Positions 35,746-47,700 of a stretch of DNA of 64,000 nt are shown one piece after another. The translations under genes and the position numbers were made by a program. The number at the start of each line of letters is the position of its first letter. The first letter of the stretch is position 1. The stretch covers positions 358,501 through 422,500 of the forward strand of contig BROG01000559.1 of NCBI GenBank assembly GCA_030159075.1, given 5' to 3'. The DNA comes from Atrina japonica (taxonomy: Eukaryota; Mollusca; Bivalvia; Pterioida; Pinnidae). The notes under the pieces are model-generated. The model was given only the letters and a program-made list of their open reading frames with translations, was not told the DNA's origin and made no database searches.

Positions 35746-35748
<3 letters not shown>
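35561..35748. other. AT-rich spacer
   Basis: No feature seen. Confidence 0.4.

Positions 35749-35828
<80 letters not shown>
35749..35828. repeat. (TA)n microsatellite
   Basis: About 40 TA units bordering the MITE-like element. Confidence 0.95.
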
Positions 35829-35831
<3 letters not shown>

Positions 35832-36799
35832 TGAACCCTCTTTACAACGACCGTGTTTCTTCCCTGGTAGGAATGACGTTATATCGAATTTGTCACTGTA
35901 ACGAATTTGATGTAGTGGGCATTTCATAGTTGGCTCCCTTGAGTATCATTTACGCATATATGTACATGTAAATAAATAAACATACAACAACAAATATCAT
36001 TATTTTATTTCATACTATTTTCAGCCTTTTACTAGTCATATTTATGCATGTTAATATTGTAAACATCAATGCACAATTATTTTTTTCTGTCGCATATCGT
36101 AAATCGGTGATGTCGTGAAATGCACGGATCATGTACAAAACGCCCGAATGTAATAGTAGATCTCCTGATTCCGAGTTAAATTCATTATTTTTTAAATAAA
36201 AGGCTCACCGATTGCGGTTCACAAATAAAGTTTTCCTAAAATGTCTACGATTATCGTAAGTATTGAAGTATTTCAAAGATCCGCTATTGAAACCACATCG
36301 GCACGGACATGTAGCGTAACGGAACTTGTCAACAATATGTTTATTTAGTTATTTATTTATCTTTTTTTTGTTTAATTTGTACACAGTTTGTATTTCTCTT
36401 CTTGTCGCTTGAGTTCTAACGAAACCTACTGCCTACTCTATAGGTAGGGATGATTCAAGCGCTAATCGTTGACACCTATCAGTGCAGATTAAGAACAATT
36501 GACGGTGTAATTGTTATATTGACACAATTATTTTTACCTGTGATCTCAACCGTGACGAAAATCTAGACTGAAAACAATAGCCGGATTAGCGGGTGGGATG
36601 TACTGCAATGTTATGCCGTTGTAAAGAGTTTATTTACATTGAGTTTTGTACATTTGTTCCCGGAATCTGATGTCGGAGTCGGATACCGAATATTCCGTTG
36701 TAATGAGTACTTTTTATGTACATGTACATTTGTTCCCGAGCAATTCTTGTCGGATACCGAATATTCCGTTATAATTGATGTCGTTGTAAAGCGGGTTCA

Positions 36800-36803
<4 letters not shown>
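35829..36803. mobile_element. MITE-like element with pogo/Tc1-type ends inside (TA)n
   Basis: The left end AGTGAACCCTCTTTACAACG-AC and the reverse complement of the right end AGTGAACCCGCTTTACAACG-AC match over 22 bp with one difference. Both ends sit directly in TA repeats, consistent with TA target choice. The interior (975 bp) has no transposase frame, so it would be non-autonomous. CAGTGAACCC-type ends resemble those of pogo/Tigger-like elements. Confidence 0.75.

Positions 36804-36891
<88 letters not shown>
36803..36891. repeat. (TA)n microsatellite
   Basis: About 44 TA units between the MITE-like element and Penelope-like copy 3. Confidence 0.95.
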
Positions 36892-36893
<2 letters not shown>

Positions 36894-36929
36894 TTGTATT
36901 TCGAAATATACTTCTACATCCATTCGATC

Positions 36930-39036
36930 TCACAGGAAATGATGACTTTAGAAATGTTGAAAGTCAGTATGAGGTTGTTTAAGGATGGAAATAACATACT
37001 GAACTCCATTATAATGGACATCGCTTATCACAGGCTGTTTAAGCCTGCACGCGTTACAAACGATGACTGTTCTAAACAGAAACGTCTTTTCCTTAAACTT
37101 AAATTTACAAATAAAGGCATAGACGCTTTAAACATTGGCAATGTTCTAAATTACAAAAAAGTTCAGTCCTGTATTCCACCATATTTTAAACTGAAGAGCA
37201 CGCCTTGCATTTCATATAGCTATACACCTAGCATCGCATCCAAGCTATTCAATTACAAACAGGTTTTGCAGTGCCTAGACATCAACCATCTTCTACACAA
37301 CACTGTCACATGTTCATGTGCTTCATCTCCTTTCCAATACAATACTATCGGGCATGTCATTACCGGCGACGTTTCTATTGTTGAAAATGAAAGCCTCAAA
37401 AATCTTATTTTAAGGGGCCCCTAAATACCGGGAAGCCCGTTCCTTTAATTGGCGTCAGAATTTCAGTTTAGTTATGGATTCTGTCGAAGATTATGCCAGA
37501 CGATGGGCCAAACATGAAGACGTAGAACCAGACACTTTGTCTGAATGGCTGAAAGCCATACGATGGTTGATAAAATCTCGTATTCGAAAACTTAAAGGAA
37601 CTATGAAAACACGTTTATCCCTCTGTATTTAATGATCCAGAAGTAGTAACTGAACTGGATAGGTTACATGACCAATATGTACTGGTACCAGCAGACAGAG
37701 CCTCAAATAATATAGTTTTTATTTGTAAGGCACATTACTATAATTGTTTATTAGAAGAACTTGGGTTTAATACGAATTCTGGAAATCCTACATACACACG
37801 TAGCTCACTTTACTTTCAAAGGACGAGATCCTTCAAAATCACGTGTCCGTATTACACTCATTTGATATACCTACAACGGAGACCGATTTCGAGCTACCAC
37901 ATTTATACTGGATAGCTAAACTTCATAAAAACCCATATAAGCAAAGATACATAGCAGGATCCAGCAAATGTTCTACCAAACCTTTATCTTTACTCCTTAC
38001 CAAGATATTGACAGCTGTTAAGGAGAAACTTCAAAAATACTGTACAGTTGCTTATTCCAGAAGCGGTGTGTAAATCAGATGTGGATACTTAAAAATTCTA
38101 AACAGCTTTTAGAAAATTTGAAGGCACACAATTTTTCTCGAATTCACAGTATCAAAACTTATGATTTCTCAACTCTTTACACTACTATTCCACATAAAAA
38201 ATTAAAAGAAAGGCTTTTTAGCATCATAGACAACTGCTTTTTCACTAAAGGTGGTACCCGAAAATTTAAAATATCTAGTGATTGGCTATCAGGATACTTA
38301 TTTCGTCAAACACCACTCTGATTCTACACATAAGTATACTGAAGTTGATATAAAAAACATGCTGGAATTTCTAATAGACAATATATTTGTAATGTTCGGA
38401 GACGTGGTCTTTCAACAAACTGTCGGCATTCCTATGGGAACCAATTGTGCTCCTTTATTGGCCGACCTGTTCCTTTATTCATACGAAGCAGACTTCATTC
38501 AGAGACTGCTGAATCAAAAGAAGAAAAAGTTAGCGGTGTCCTTTAATTTGACATTTAGATATATCGACGACGTTTTGTCAATTAATAATGACAATTTTCA
38601 TACATATGTCAATGCGATATATCCCAGCGAACTAGAAATTAAAGATACAACAGAATCAAGTACACACGCTTCATACTTAGACATTTTACTTAATATCAAC
38701 ACAGACGGGAAATTAGCAACCAAGCTATACGATAAACGCGACGATTTCGGCTTTCCCATCGTAAATTTTCCACATTTAAGTAGTAATATCCCTCACTCAC
38801 CTGCATATGGAGTTTATATTTCACAAATGATCCGATATGCCAGGGCGTGCACAACATATGAAGATTTCATATACAGAGGTAAACTACTCACTGACAAATT
38901 ATTGACACAGGGATATCGAAAACCGCGTTTAATGTCAACGTTCCGCAAATTTTATGGTCGGTATAATAGTCTTGTTTGCGACTACTCTGTTTCACTAAGT
39001 GAAATGTTGAGCTGCCTTTTCGTTGGCGGTTGTTGA
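36930..39036 (+). pseudogene. Penelope-like reverse transcriptase, copy 3
   Basis: Three main open blocks: 36950-37424 (N-terminal region), 37843-38073 (LPHLYWIAKLHKNPYKQRYI; GSSKCSTKPLSLLLTK) and 38251-39036. The last block holds the palm with GIPMGTNCAPLLADLFLYSYE and FRYIDDVLSINND, then SYLDILL, DKRDDFGFPI and SSNIPHSPAYGVYISQMIRY. Frameshifts at about 37424, 37600-37640, 37810 and 38070-38270 break the protein. The catalytic core itself is intact, so this is the least damaged palm in the window. Confidence 0.85.
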
Positions 39037-39260
39037 GACGTCTGTACCAATTGTGACGAGGATACACTCCTCACGTGTTTCATTGGACTTACTGTGGACT
39101 CACGGCGGGTGTGACCGGTCGACAGGGGATGCTTACTCCCCCATGGCACCTGATCCCACCTCTTGCTTTCCAGAGGTCCGTGTTTGTCCATTTTTACCGG
39201 ATTTGTATCTATGTCCTGGACATCCTATTGATTTATACTTTGGTATCTGAGATTTTTATA
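36930..39260 (+). mobile_element. Penelope-like element copy 3 (subfamily 3), 5'-truncated
   Basis: The best reference for subfamily 3. The order is N-terminal RT region (KGIDALNIGNVLN; STPCISYSYTPSIASKLFNY), palm, thumb, 3' UTR (GTTGAGACGTCTGTACC, GGACTCACGGCGGGTGTGAC) and common tail to about 39260. The nuclease part upstream is missing. Confidence 0.85.
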
Positions 39261-39819
39261 TTCAAGGATCATAAATTTCCAACTTGAATTTGCAGTTTAA
39301 AATGCTTATGTCTCGTATCAAATTTCTGTTTTTCATGTTCAGAGAGAATAAGTTTGTAGTATTCACTATATACATGTACAATGACACGGTTTAATTGAAA
39401 ATTGCTGTTATTCGGCTATCAGTCATCTTGAGCTTGGTGCCAAATAAACGAAGTGAGATTTTACGTCACCTCGTTATTACATCGATAATCGGACTTTATC
39501 GTCTTGACGATATATAACTTTCGAAAGCCTTGAAATTTTTCCTTTTGTTCGTGATACAATGCTGAAGATTTCAGGTGAACACCAACTAAATCTGTTGAAA
39601 AAAATACAATTAATAATAATATCTATGGGGAAATTATTATATTTTTGGTTACGTTTAAGTGTTAAAATTAAACATCTTACTAGATATTCTTTAATCATAA
39701 ATGGATTAACTTCAAAAAGTGTAGAGCATATGATTTATACCTTAAATAAGTCTTTGACTATCTTTTTATAAATAATAGACTAAATTCCGAACATTTTTTT
39801 TTGATTTTGTTTCCTTAGT
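39261..39819. other. no gene seen
   Basis: AT-rich. Open frames at 39477-39771 carry no motif. Confidence 0.4.
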
Positions 39820-40060
39820 TACAGTGGGTATTCTTAGACGGATTTGGGAATACATTTAGGAGATTTATAATTTGACCTTAATATACATATATTTTGAATT
39901 CAAGTTCACCTGATCAAGTGCTTCGGATAGAAATCTTACTCTCATGTACCCTACGCGGAACACCTTGTGGGTTTTAGACAGATTTGTTGTTCGTCATAGG
40001 GAACTCTCCGAGGTGTACCAAACAGAAACATAAGAAAAATTTCAGATCACAACTGACGGC
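39820..40060 (+). repeat. diverged copy of the hammerhead-bearing repeat
   Basis: 39825-39870 matches the unit at 49731 (CAGTGGGTATTCTTAGACGG and following). The equivalent of the ribozyme core reads CTGATCA in place of CTGATGA, and stem III is lost, so it should not cleave. The following text (GTTGTTCGTCAT...CTCCGAGGTGTACC) resembles the start of the next unit. Confidence 0.5.
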
Positions 40061-40394
40061 ATTTTCACTTTCCTGAGGCAGATGAAATGAAGTCTTTCTT
40101 GATTCTTTTTGTGGGTATAATATATAATCTATCGCTCTGGTTGTAGGAAAAAAATGACTATTTGATCATCCATGACATGTCATTTTCCCGATGCCTTTGG
40201 TAAACAACATGTCTCCCTACAACCAGGATAATGACTGTATAGTGTTACTTTAAAACTGTGCTCATTGTTTCAATTTACATATCAGTAGTGAATAACAATT
40301 AAATCCGAGTTAAACACGAACACGTAATAAATTAACATGTTTTATTCATGTGTTAGAATCAATTATCGTGATAAATATTTGTTTAACCAATATG

Positions 40395-40880
40395 TTGATT
40401 TAATCTTAAGTAGTAGTATCCCACAATCACCCGCATATCGAGTGTATATTTCACAAATGATCAGATATGCCAGGGTGTGTTCAACATATGAACATTTCAT
40501 ATGCAGAGGTAAACTACTCACTGTCAAATTATTGACACAGAGATATCGAAAACCGCGTTTGATATCAACGTTCCCCAAATTTTACGGTCGGTATAATAGT
40601 CTTGTTTGTGACTACTCTATTTCACTAAGATGGCGGTTGTTGAGACATCTGTACCAAATATGACGATGATTCGTTCCTCACGTATCTCATTTTAATTTGA
40701 CTGTGGACTCACGGTGGATGTGACCGGTCGACAGTGGATGCTTACTCCTCCATGGCACCTGATCCCACCTCTTTAATTCGAGAGGGCCGTGTTTGTCCAT
40801 GTTTTACCAAATTTGTAACTATATCCTGGACATCGTAATGATTTATACCTTGGTATCCGATACTTTTTATATTTCAAGCA
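40395..40880 (+). mobile_element. Penelope-like subfamily 3, 3' end
   Basis: Begins within the thumb (QSPAYRVYISQMIRYARVCS) and continues through the 3' UTR to the common tail (GGGCCGTGTTTGTCC, TTTATACCTTGGTATCCGAT). Only the last quarter is present. Confidence 0.8.
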
Positions 40881-41084
40881 TTTACGACACATAAACACCG
40901 TATAAAACAATCTATCACACATACTTGTTGGGGTGATTTATATTTTTCTGTAGATTTCACGTTACTGATGTGTTTTTCCTTTCTGGAAAAAAGTTGTCGT
41001 CGTTCGTTTGTTGTAGTGAACATGTGTGACGTGAATAGTATAGGGAACTTTAGAATGTATGTACGTTTTTGTGTGCGCTACAAC

Positions 41085-41150
41085 AATAATTAGCTCCGTG
41101 GTCGAGTGGTTAGAACACTGCGCTTTAAATAGTTAAGTGTCACCTTATGT
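41085..41150 (+). mobile_element. tRNA-like head of a SINE
   Basis: TAGCTCCGTGGTCGAGTGGT followed by TAGAACACTGCG gives a good A-box-like start. The B box and body are not recognisable. A decayed SINE is more likely than a tRNA gene, because no cloverleaf closes. Confidence 0.5.
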
Positions 41151-41439
41151 CGCACAGGATGGAGTCTTAGTGGATTCTAAGTTGATTTTGTGACGTTTGT
41201 CAGTTTACTTGAGGAAGTTGGCTTATTTGACGGTCGATAAAACTATAGTGGCAATGTCTTCTGTTACCCGTTGATTCCTCTTCATTGATTCTGATTTATG
41301 CTTTGGCGTCAGTACAAAGTATGCGTATGCGCTGCTCCTAGACAGAAGGTTCCACCTGCCTTCACGAATCAAATTGAGATTACCTGGGTCTACTTCTGTA
41401 GTATTGTGCTTTTTACGTTTTACGTACCATTAGGGCTCT

Positions 41440-42495
41440 GACAAGAGGCCCAGTGGGTCTTGATGGTCGCCTGAGCAAAACATAATTAGCTTCCAGAAGC
41501 ATTGAAATGATAATAACTGCCCTATTGACTTATTTGTAGATCTTTGCATGCCGTACATTTGCTTCATTCACTTTCTCTCTATCAATTATACTTTTCGAGA
41601 CAATGGGGCAAGAATTTCCTGTCAAGTTTAGTCAAATTAGTCCACCGTATCTTAAGAAGAAGTCGAAAATGTCTAAACTTTGACAAACAACTTATATTTT
41701 CGGTTTACTTATATGTCTGTGACCTTGACCTTTGATCCCATGACCTTGAAATTTTGCAACTCTTTACTTACGTGTCTGTGATCTTCACCTTTGATCCCAT
41801 GACCTTGAAATTTTGCCATATATCTTTATATACAAAAAGTCAATCAGTTTTGAATTATTAAGCCATGTGTGTACAACTGTACCCTATGTTATTCAAGCAC
41901 CCCCTTGTTGACCGTTTATTGACCAATTTCATTTTTACTCGCAAACTTTGTAGATACTGATTGTATAATCATGCATACTAAATTTGAAGTCATCTGATCA
42001 TTGGTCCATGAAAAAGAAGACTTTTACGAATGTACCAGGTTTTGGTCCTTTTTGGCCACTTTTGGAGTACCTATGGGTTCTAGCCCCTTTTCATTCGTAA
42101 ATTTAATGCGGTGCGGCTGCACAAGGGGATGCTATATGCCAAGGTTAGTTAAAATTGGCACAATTGGCATGTGTAAATGTTAACGACGCACGATCACAGA
42201 CAAAAGACGGTCGCAATAGGTCAGTAACTTTGTAGATACTGATTATACAATCATGCATACACAATTTGAAGTCATCTGATCATTGGTTAATAGGAAGAAG
42301 ATTTTTAAAGATATGCCAAGTTTTGGTCCTTTTTGGGTCTTCTCGGGCCCCTATGGGTCCTCCCCTCTTTTCACTTGCAAATTTTATGAGGCTTTACATG
42401 GGGATGCTACATGCCAAATGATCCTTAAAAATTCCTTCAACTTTCTCATATATTTTTGTATACAAAAAGTCAACCAGTATTGAGTTATAAAGTAA
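41440..42495 (+). repeat. degenerate repeat family (GACCGTTAAGGCCC type)
   Basis: Repeated phrases TGACCTTGAAATTTTGC, ATCATGCATAC, GAAGTCATCTGATCATTGG and CCTTTTTGG.CC.. recur every few hundred bases. It is the same family as 27370-29025, in the other orientation, and is interrupted by Penelope-like copy 5. Confidence 0.6.
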
Positions 42496-42499
42496 AAAT

Positions 42500-43556
42500 G
42501 AAGAAGTACCAATTGATAATCGAAACCCAAGTCCATTATAACACGACGAATTAGATGTGTAAATGGTCTCGACATGAAGAACAATTGCGAATCCCAAATG
42601 GGATAAGACCAGGTGTCCGGAAGAAGTCAGCGTCTTCTGCTGGCATACCGCACCCGCCGCAAATGTTCCATGGAAACCTTTCTAGTTCGATGAACGGGTC
42701 AAATTTGATGAAAAGGTCAAGTTTGGTGAAAAGGTCAAGTTCGGTGAAAAGCATGATTGGTGAAACGGAGTCACTGTCTGTGACCGTACTCCAGAATGCC
42801 ATCTAATATTATTGAGAGGGGGGGGCATCATAATGTTTAACAATATCCCCGTAAAACCATAAAACTTCTTAAACGACGATTTCAAGCGTTCAAAAAGTAA
42901 CCTTGTGTAAGTAGTTTATTGGCAAGTCGTTGCGATCTCAGAATAAAACATTCATAAGAAGAGCATGCCCTGGCATAACGTATAAGTTGTGAAATGAAAA
43001 CGTCATAGATAGGAGAAGATAGAATATTACTACATAGAAATGGGATGTTCGTGATATGGAAATTGAAATCGTTGCGTTTGTCACAAAGGGAGGTGTGAAG
43101 TTGACCGTCCTTTTCAATCGAAAGGAGTAAATCTAGGTAAGAAGCAGATGTTGTGCTCTCTGTCGTCTTCTTGATCTCTAGCCCAACAGGATACATCTGG
43201 CCGAGGTAATTCTGAAATTCTGAATTATTTATGGACAAAACGTCGTCGATATACCTTGTAAGTAAAAATGAACCGAGATGTTAACTGTTTGTTTCCTTCG
43301 GAGAGCAGAGACTGTATAAATTCCGGTTCATATGAATACAAAAAGATGTCAGCCAAGAAAGGTGCATAATTGGTACCAATTGGAATGCCGACAATGTTGG
43401 AAAACTTTTTCCCGCAAAAACCACGAAGATGTTGTCTACCAGAAACCCCCCCCCCCCCCCAGCGTCTTGATAATATCGTCTTCAGTGTAATTGTTATTGG
43501 AATGAGAGTGTTACTTCACAAAATAAGGTTCCTCGTGACCTAACACTATATATTTA
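42500..43556 (-). mobile_element. Penelope-like element copy 5 (subfamily 1), 5'-truncated
   Basis: Minus-strand copy. From right to left it has the RT palm start (about 43550), YIDDV region (43260), KRNDFNFHITNIPF (about 43080), thumb, Cys-rich ORF (42802-42551, with both CxxC pairs) and the 3' end with the repeat that flanks copy 2 (GAATTAGATGTG...CTCGACATG). A run of 16 C (43447-43462) and frameshifts lie in the palm. It inserted into the degenerate repeat family. Confidence 0.8.
42551..42802 (-). CDS. short Cys-rich ORF in Penelope-like 3' region, copy 5
   Basis: The longest version (83 residues). It shares FIKFDPFIELERFPWNIC, CGGCG and CSSC with the frames at 5381 and 18204. Both CxxC pairs are kept. 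Confidence 0.35.
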   Translation of the reverse strand: MAFWSTVTDSDSVSPIMLFTELDLFTKLDLFIKFDPFIELERFPWNICGGCGMPAEDADFFRTPGLIPFGIRNCSSCRDHLHI

Positions 43557-43559
43557 TAT

Positions 43560-45260
43560 TACCATATGTATAAAACTATACCCTATGTCATTCAAGTGCC
43601 ACCTATTGGCTCATTTGTCGACATATTTCGTTTATATTTGAACACTTTGTAGATATTGACTATATCATTCATACAAATTTAAAAGTGAAGACGATTTTTT
43701 AAGATTACCATGTTTTGGTAATATTTGGTCCCATTTCGAACCTCTAAGGTCCTAGCTCCTTTTCATTCGCACTCTTTATGCGGTTTCACATGGGGATGCT
43801 ACATTCCACGTTTTCTTAAAATTGGTTCACTGGTTCTTCGAAAGAATCTTATATTTTCTGTTTACTTAGGTGCCGGTAACCTTAACCTTTTATTCAATGA
43901 CCCTGAAATTTTGTCAAAATGATCCCTATATAATTCCTGACAATTTTCTCATATATCTTTGTATACAAAAAATCCATCAGTTTTGAATTATTACGCCAGT
44001 TGCATACAACTGAACTCTATGTTATTCAAGTGCCCCCTAATGGACCGTTTATTGACAGATTTTATTTTCATTCACAAACTTTGTAGATATTGACTTAACA
44101 ATCCCGCATACAAACTTTAAAAGTCATCTGATCATTGGTTCATGAGAAGATTTTTAAATATGTATCAAGTTTTGGTCCCTTTTTACTCCTTTTGGGGCCC
44201 TAGCCCCTTTTCATTCTTTATGCGGCTTAACATGGATATACTATATGGTTCGGTTAAAATTGACCTACTAGATAATGGGATAAAGCAGCTCAAAACATGA
44301 AAAATCCACTTAAAAGGGGAAATAACTCCCATAAAGATCGACCTGACAATTTTAGCCCTGTTTACTTGTTTTTAGATCTCTGCGTGCTGAACATTTTGAC
44401 TTCTTTCGATTATTCTCTGTCTTTTATCCTTTTCAAGATAGTGGGACAAAAGTATCCCAATCCACAAGGGTCGACTTAGCAATTTTGGCCATGTTGACTA
44501 TTTGTAGATCTTTGCGTGCTGAACATTTTTGGGTCTTTCATTTCTTTCTATCTACTATGCTTTTCAAGTTAAAAGGAAAAAATGTCCTAGACATGAGAAA
44601 TCCACTAGAAGGGGGATATAACTCTCATAAGCGTCGATCCAGCAATTTCGGTCTTGTTGACCTGTAGATATCTGCGTGCTGAACAATTCCCTTTTTTCAC
44701 TTTATCTCTATCTACCATGCATTGCAAGATAATGTTAAAAAAAGCAGATCAAAATATATAAAAATCTACTTAGAAGGGGAAATAACTTCCATAAGGGGCG
44801 ATCTAACAATTTCGGTCCTTTGACATTTTTGTATATTTTTCCATGCTGAACATTATTGCTTCTATCACTCTATCACTATTATCTATTATACTTTTCAAGA
44901 TAATGTCGAAACATATCCAAAAACATGAAAAAAAATCACGAAAAAAGGGGAAATAACTCACATAAGGGTCGACCCGACAATTTCCACCAAAATGAAATAT
45001 TGGTAGATTTTTGCGAATCGCTCATTTTAAAGTTTTAAAGAATATGAATATTCTTCTTGGTCTTCTTTACACATTTGTAGATGGTTTTCAGGTAAGCGAA
45101 ATATGGCCATTAGGGCCTCTTGTTTTTACTTCTTTGGGCCATTTTAGCAAACTCAGGCAGAAGGAATCCCATAGGGTCTCAAATAGACCTAATGTCTGTA
45201 AATCTTATCGGGAACTAGTTACCGGCCTATTCTCACTATATTATGCTTTGCTCAGGTGAC
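43560..45260 (+). repeat. degenerate repeat family (GACCGTTAAGGCCC type), continued
   Basis: Three or more diverged units with GGGGATGCTACATTCC, TTTGTAGATATTGAC, GATCTTTGCGTGCTGAACAT and GGGGAAATAACTCCCATAA. The right part ends near CTCAGGTGACTG (about 45250). No coding frame is credible. Confidence 0.6.
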
Positions 45261-45261
45261 T

Positions 45262-45350
45262 GTTTTGTCAGAGGTCCGTTTGTATCCAGTTTTCAACATA
45301 TTTGTATGTTGCCTCCTAAACATTCTGGATATCTTTGGTATCTGTGATTA
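45262..45350 (+). mobile_element. diverged Penelope-like 3' tail fragment
   Basis: CAGAGGTCCGTTTGTATCCA and TTTGGTATCTGTGAT are weakly similar to the common tail. Confidence 0.4.
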
Positions 45351-45960
45351 TATATCCATCTCTAGTCGTGACACTGACTTCCTGAACTGTGCTGAAATAG
45401 TAACGAAGACTTAATGAAAATTTCTGCCTTGAATTTTCACACATTGCTGAATCGGTGCTTTTATTTCTGAAAGTCTCAGACATTGTTGAATTGTGCAAAT
45501 CAAATCTGAAAACATGCTGAAGTGTTAATCATCTGTTAGAACAGCCTTGAAAACTGAATTTTGAATGGTGTATTACGTCAGACTCAACAATTTTTAAGTT
45601 ATATGTTGGCAACCAATTTTATAATGGTGAAAGAGAGAATTCGGTTACAATGTACCCGGGAAGAGACCACCGGCCTTCCGTAAGTAAAATGGCAAACTTC
45701 CTCAAAACAAAAATCCACTTCGGTTCAAGCGGGACCCGAACCTGCGCTGACAGGAAGTGAGAAACTATGATTTGAAACGCAATGCGCATGGTACAAATTT
45801 TCATAGTTAATAGTTGTTGAACTATGAAGACACAAATCTGATATGCTGAATTGTTTTAACTCTTCAAATTGTGCTGAACACTTTTTAGAACAGCCTTGAC
45901 AACCTTCTGATCTGTTCCAAAATACTGAAAACTAAACGTGCTATCCATTATGATGATATT
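45351..45960 (-). mobile_element. SINE family 2 copy within otherwise empty DNA
   Basis: The SINE itself is about 45640-45790 (GTTACAATGTACCCGGGAAG, GCGGGACCCGAACCTGCGCT). The flanks show no gene. Confidence 0.55.
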
Positions 45961-46094
45961 TTTTAAAGACAATTCACTGCATACATCATAAAAAATAGTT
46001 TACTTATTACATTAATAGTCATTTTCATAAAAGATTGAGAATATCCCTCAAAACATATGTATACTATGGCTCTATCAATACAATTTGTGTCTGG

Positions 46095-46275
46095 AGTTTC
46101 TAAATGGAACCAGTTCAATGTTATCTTGTTTGAAATGATAAATGAAAGTAAATATGTTAAGATATGCCAATTACAGTTGAATAGATAATTAAATCTTGGA
46201 ATCATGATTTTATCATTACTTCTTATTACGGACTGGTGTTCTGCATACATTTACAAGTACTGCAGGATTAGTAAT
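46095..46275 (-). repeat. inverted copy of 29153-29315
   Basis: The reverse strand reads AATCCTGCAGTACTTGTAAA and TGTATGCAGAACACCAGTCC, as in the plus strand at 29160. Confidence 0.85.
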
Positions 46276-46295
46276 ATTCATAGCTTATGAGTTTT

Positions 46296-46618
46296 GTGTA
46301 GAATTAATTCATTGGTTATAGTGTGTAGAAGTAATTAATTGGTTATAGTGTGTAGAATTAATTCATTGGTTATAGTGTGTAGAATTAATTCATTGGTTAT
46401 AGTGTGTAGAATTAATTCATTGGTTATAGTGTGTAGAAGTAATTCATTGGTTATAGTGTGTAGAATTAATTCATTGGTTATAGTGTGTAGAATTAATTCA
46501 TTGGTTATAGTGTGTAGAATTAATTCATTGGTTATAGTGTGTAGAATTAATTCATTCGTTATAGTATGTAGAATTAATTCATTTGTTATAGTGTGTAGAA
46601 TTAATTCATTGGTTATAG
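46296..46618. repeat. 27-bp minisatellite, about 12 copies
   Basis: The unit AATTAATTCATTGGTTATAG + TGTGTAG is repeated with few changes. Since 27 is a multiple of three, the array stays open as VIVCRINSL repeats, which is an accident of the period. Confidence 0.95.
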
Positions 46619-46769
46619 CTGTACATATACTGGTATATCGTAATAATCACTTGGCATTCCAGGACGTTTTCTTAGCTTTTTGGGGGAATATGGCCCATGG
46701 CGGTGGAATTGGGAATATCGTAATAATCACTTGGCATTCCAGGGCTTTTTCTTAGCTTTTGGGGGAAAT

Positions 46770-47700
46770 GGAATTATTATTATTATTATTATTATTATCA
46801 TTATTATTATTATTTACATATGATTATATGATTCTAGTAAAATAAATAGGACCTGGGCTAGGTAGCAGTATTTTACATTTTATTTTATTTTTCTTCATTT
46901 TTTATTTGTTTTACTACCTGCTGTCTTATTTATCGCCATTCATTCCGCTGTATATTTACAATGATAATTTTCAGCTAAAGCAAGAACTTGCATCGGAGGT
47001 TTGTTTTTGCAAAATAATACATTTTAGCCTAACTGTTTAAAGCGGAAAAACTGACATCAGTTTTTATGATATACAACACTATGTATTTGTTTGTTTACTT
47101 GTTTATTGTTGTTTAACGTCCCACTCAAGAATATTTCACTCATATGGAGACGTCACCAAATGCCGGTGAAGGGCTTCAAAGTTTGGTCTATGTTCGGCAC
47201 TTACGGCAACTGAGCAGTGAGGGATCTTTAACATGCCGGCACCTACTGTTTATTTGTTATGGACGGGGTAGTACTTAATCATTTATATGCAAAATCAATA
47301 AGTAAAATGAATATTGAGAAAAAAAAGATAAAAATAAACTCTACACATGCAGATATATATACACATTACACTTATTCTTGTCGTTTACCATCAAAGTGAG
47401 ACATCACTACATTTGCGTCAGTCCATAGCACGGTCAAAAATTGTTAGTACTTCACGTAAAGCTGATGATTCTCTGTATAAGTAAAAAAACACTATTGGCA
47501 TAATTTAAACAAAACTCAGACTTTGTGAAACTGAATTTGAGTACATGTAAAAGAACCGTTTCTAAGTTCCAGCATTAAACTATTTATTTCTTTTGAACAA
47601 AAGATTAAATTATTTACATAATTACAATTTATACCATGTGTACGGTGTTGCATTTCACAAAATTATTGTGTTCAACTTGAATATATCCAGTTGTAACACA
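46770..47700 (+). repeat. direct copy of 29320-30220
   Basis: An ATT triplet run is followed by TTACATATGATTATATGATT, TACTACCTGCTGTCTTATTT and, after the SINE, TTATGGACGGGGTAGTACTT ... GTTCAACTTGAAT. See the matching entry at 29150. Confidence 0.85.
47100..47250 (-). mobile_element. SINE family 1 (3' part)
   Basis: Minus-strand tail and body (GTTTAACGTCCCACTCAAGA, AATGCCGGTGAAGGGCTTC) ending at GGCACCTACTG. The tRNA-like head is missing, in contrast to the copy at 29510, which lacks the tail. Confidence 0.8.

Noticed and set aside
41085..41150. A tRNA gene
   Set aside because: There is an A-box-like start, but no anticodon stem, T stem or acceptor closure can be drawn. A SINE head is the better reading.
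46296..46618. CRISPR-like array
   Set aside because: Units are adjacent with no unique spacers, in a eukaryotic context. It is a plain minisatellite.
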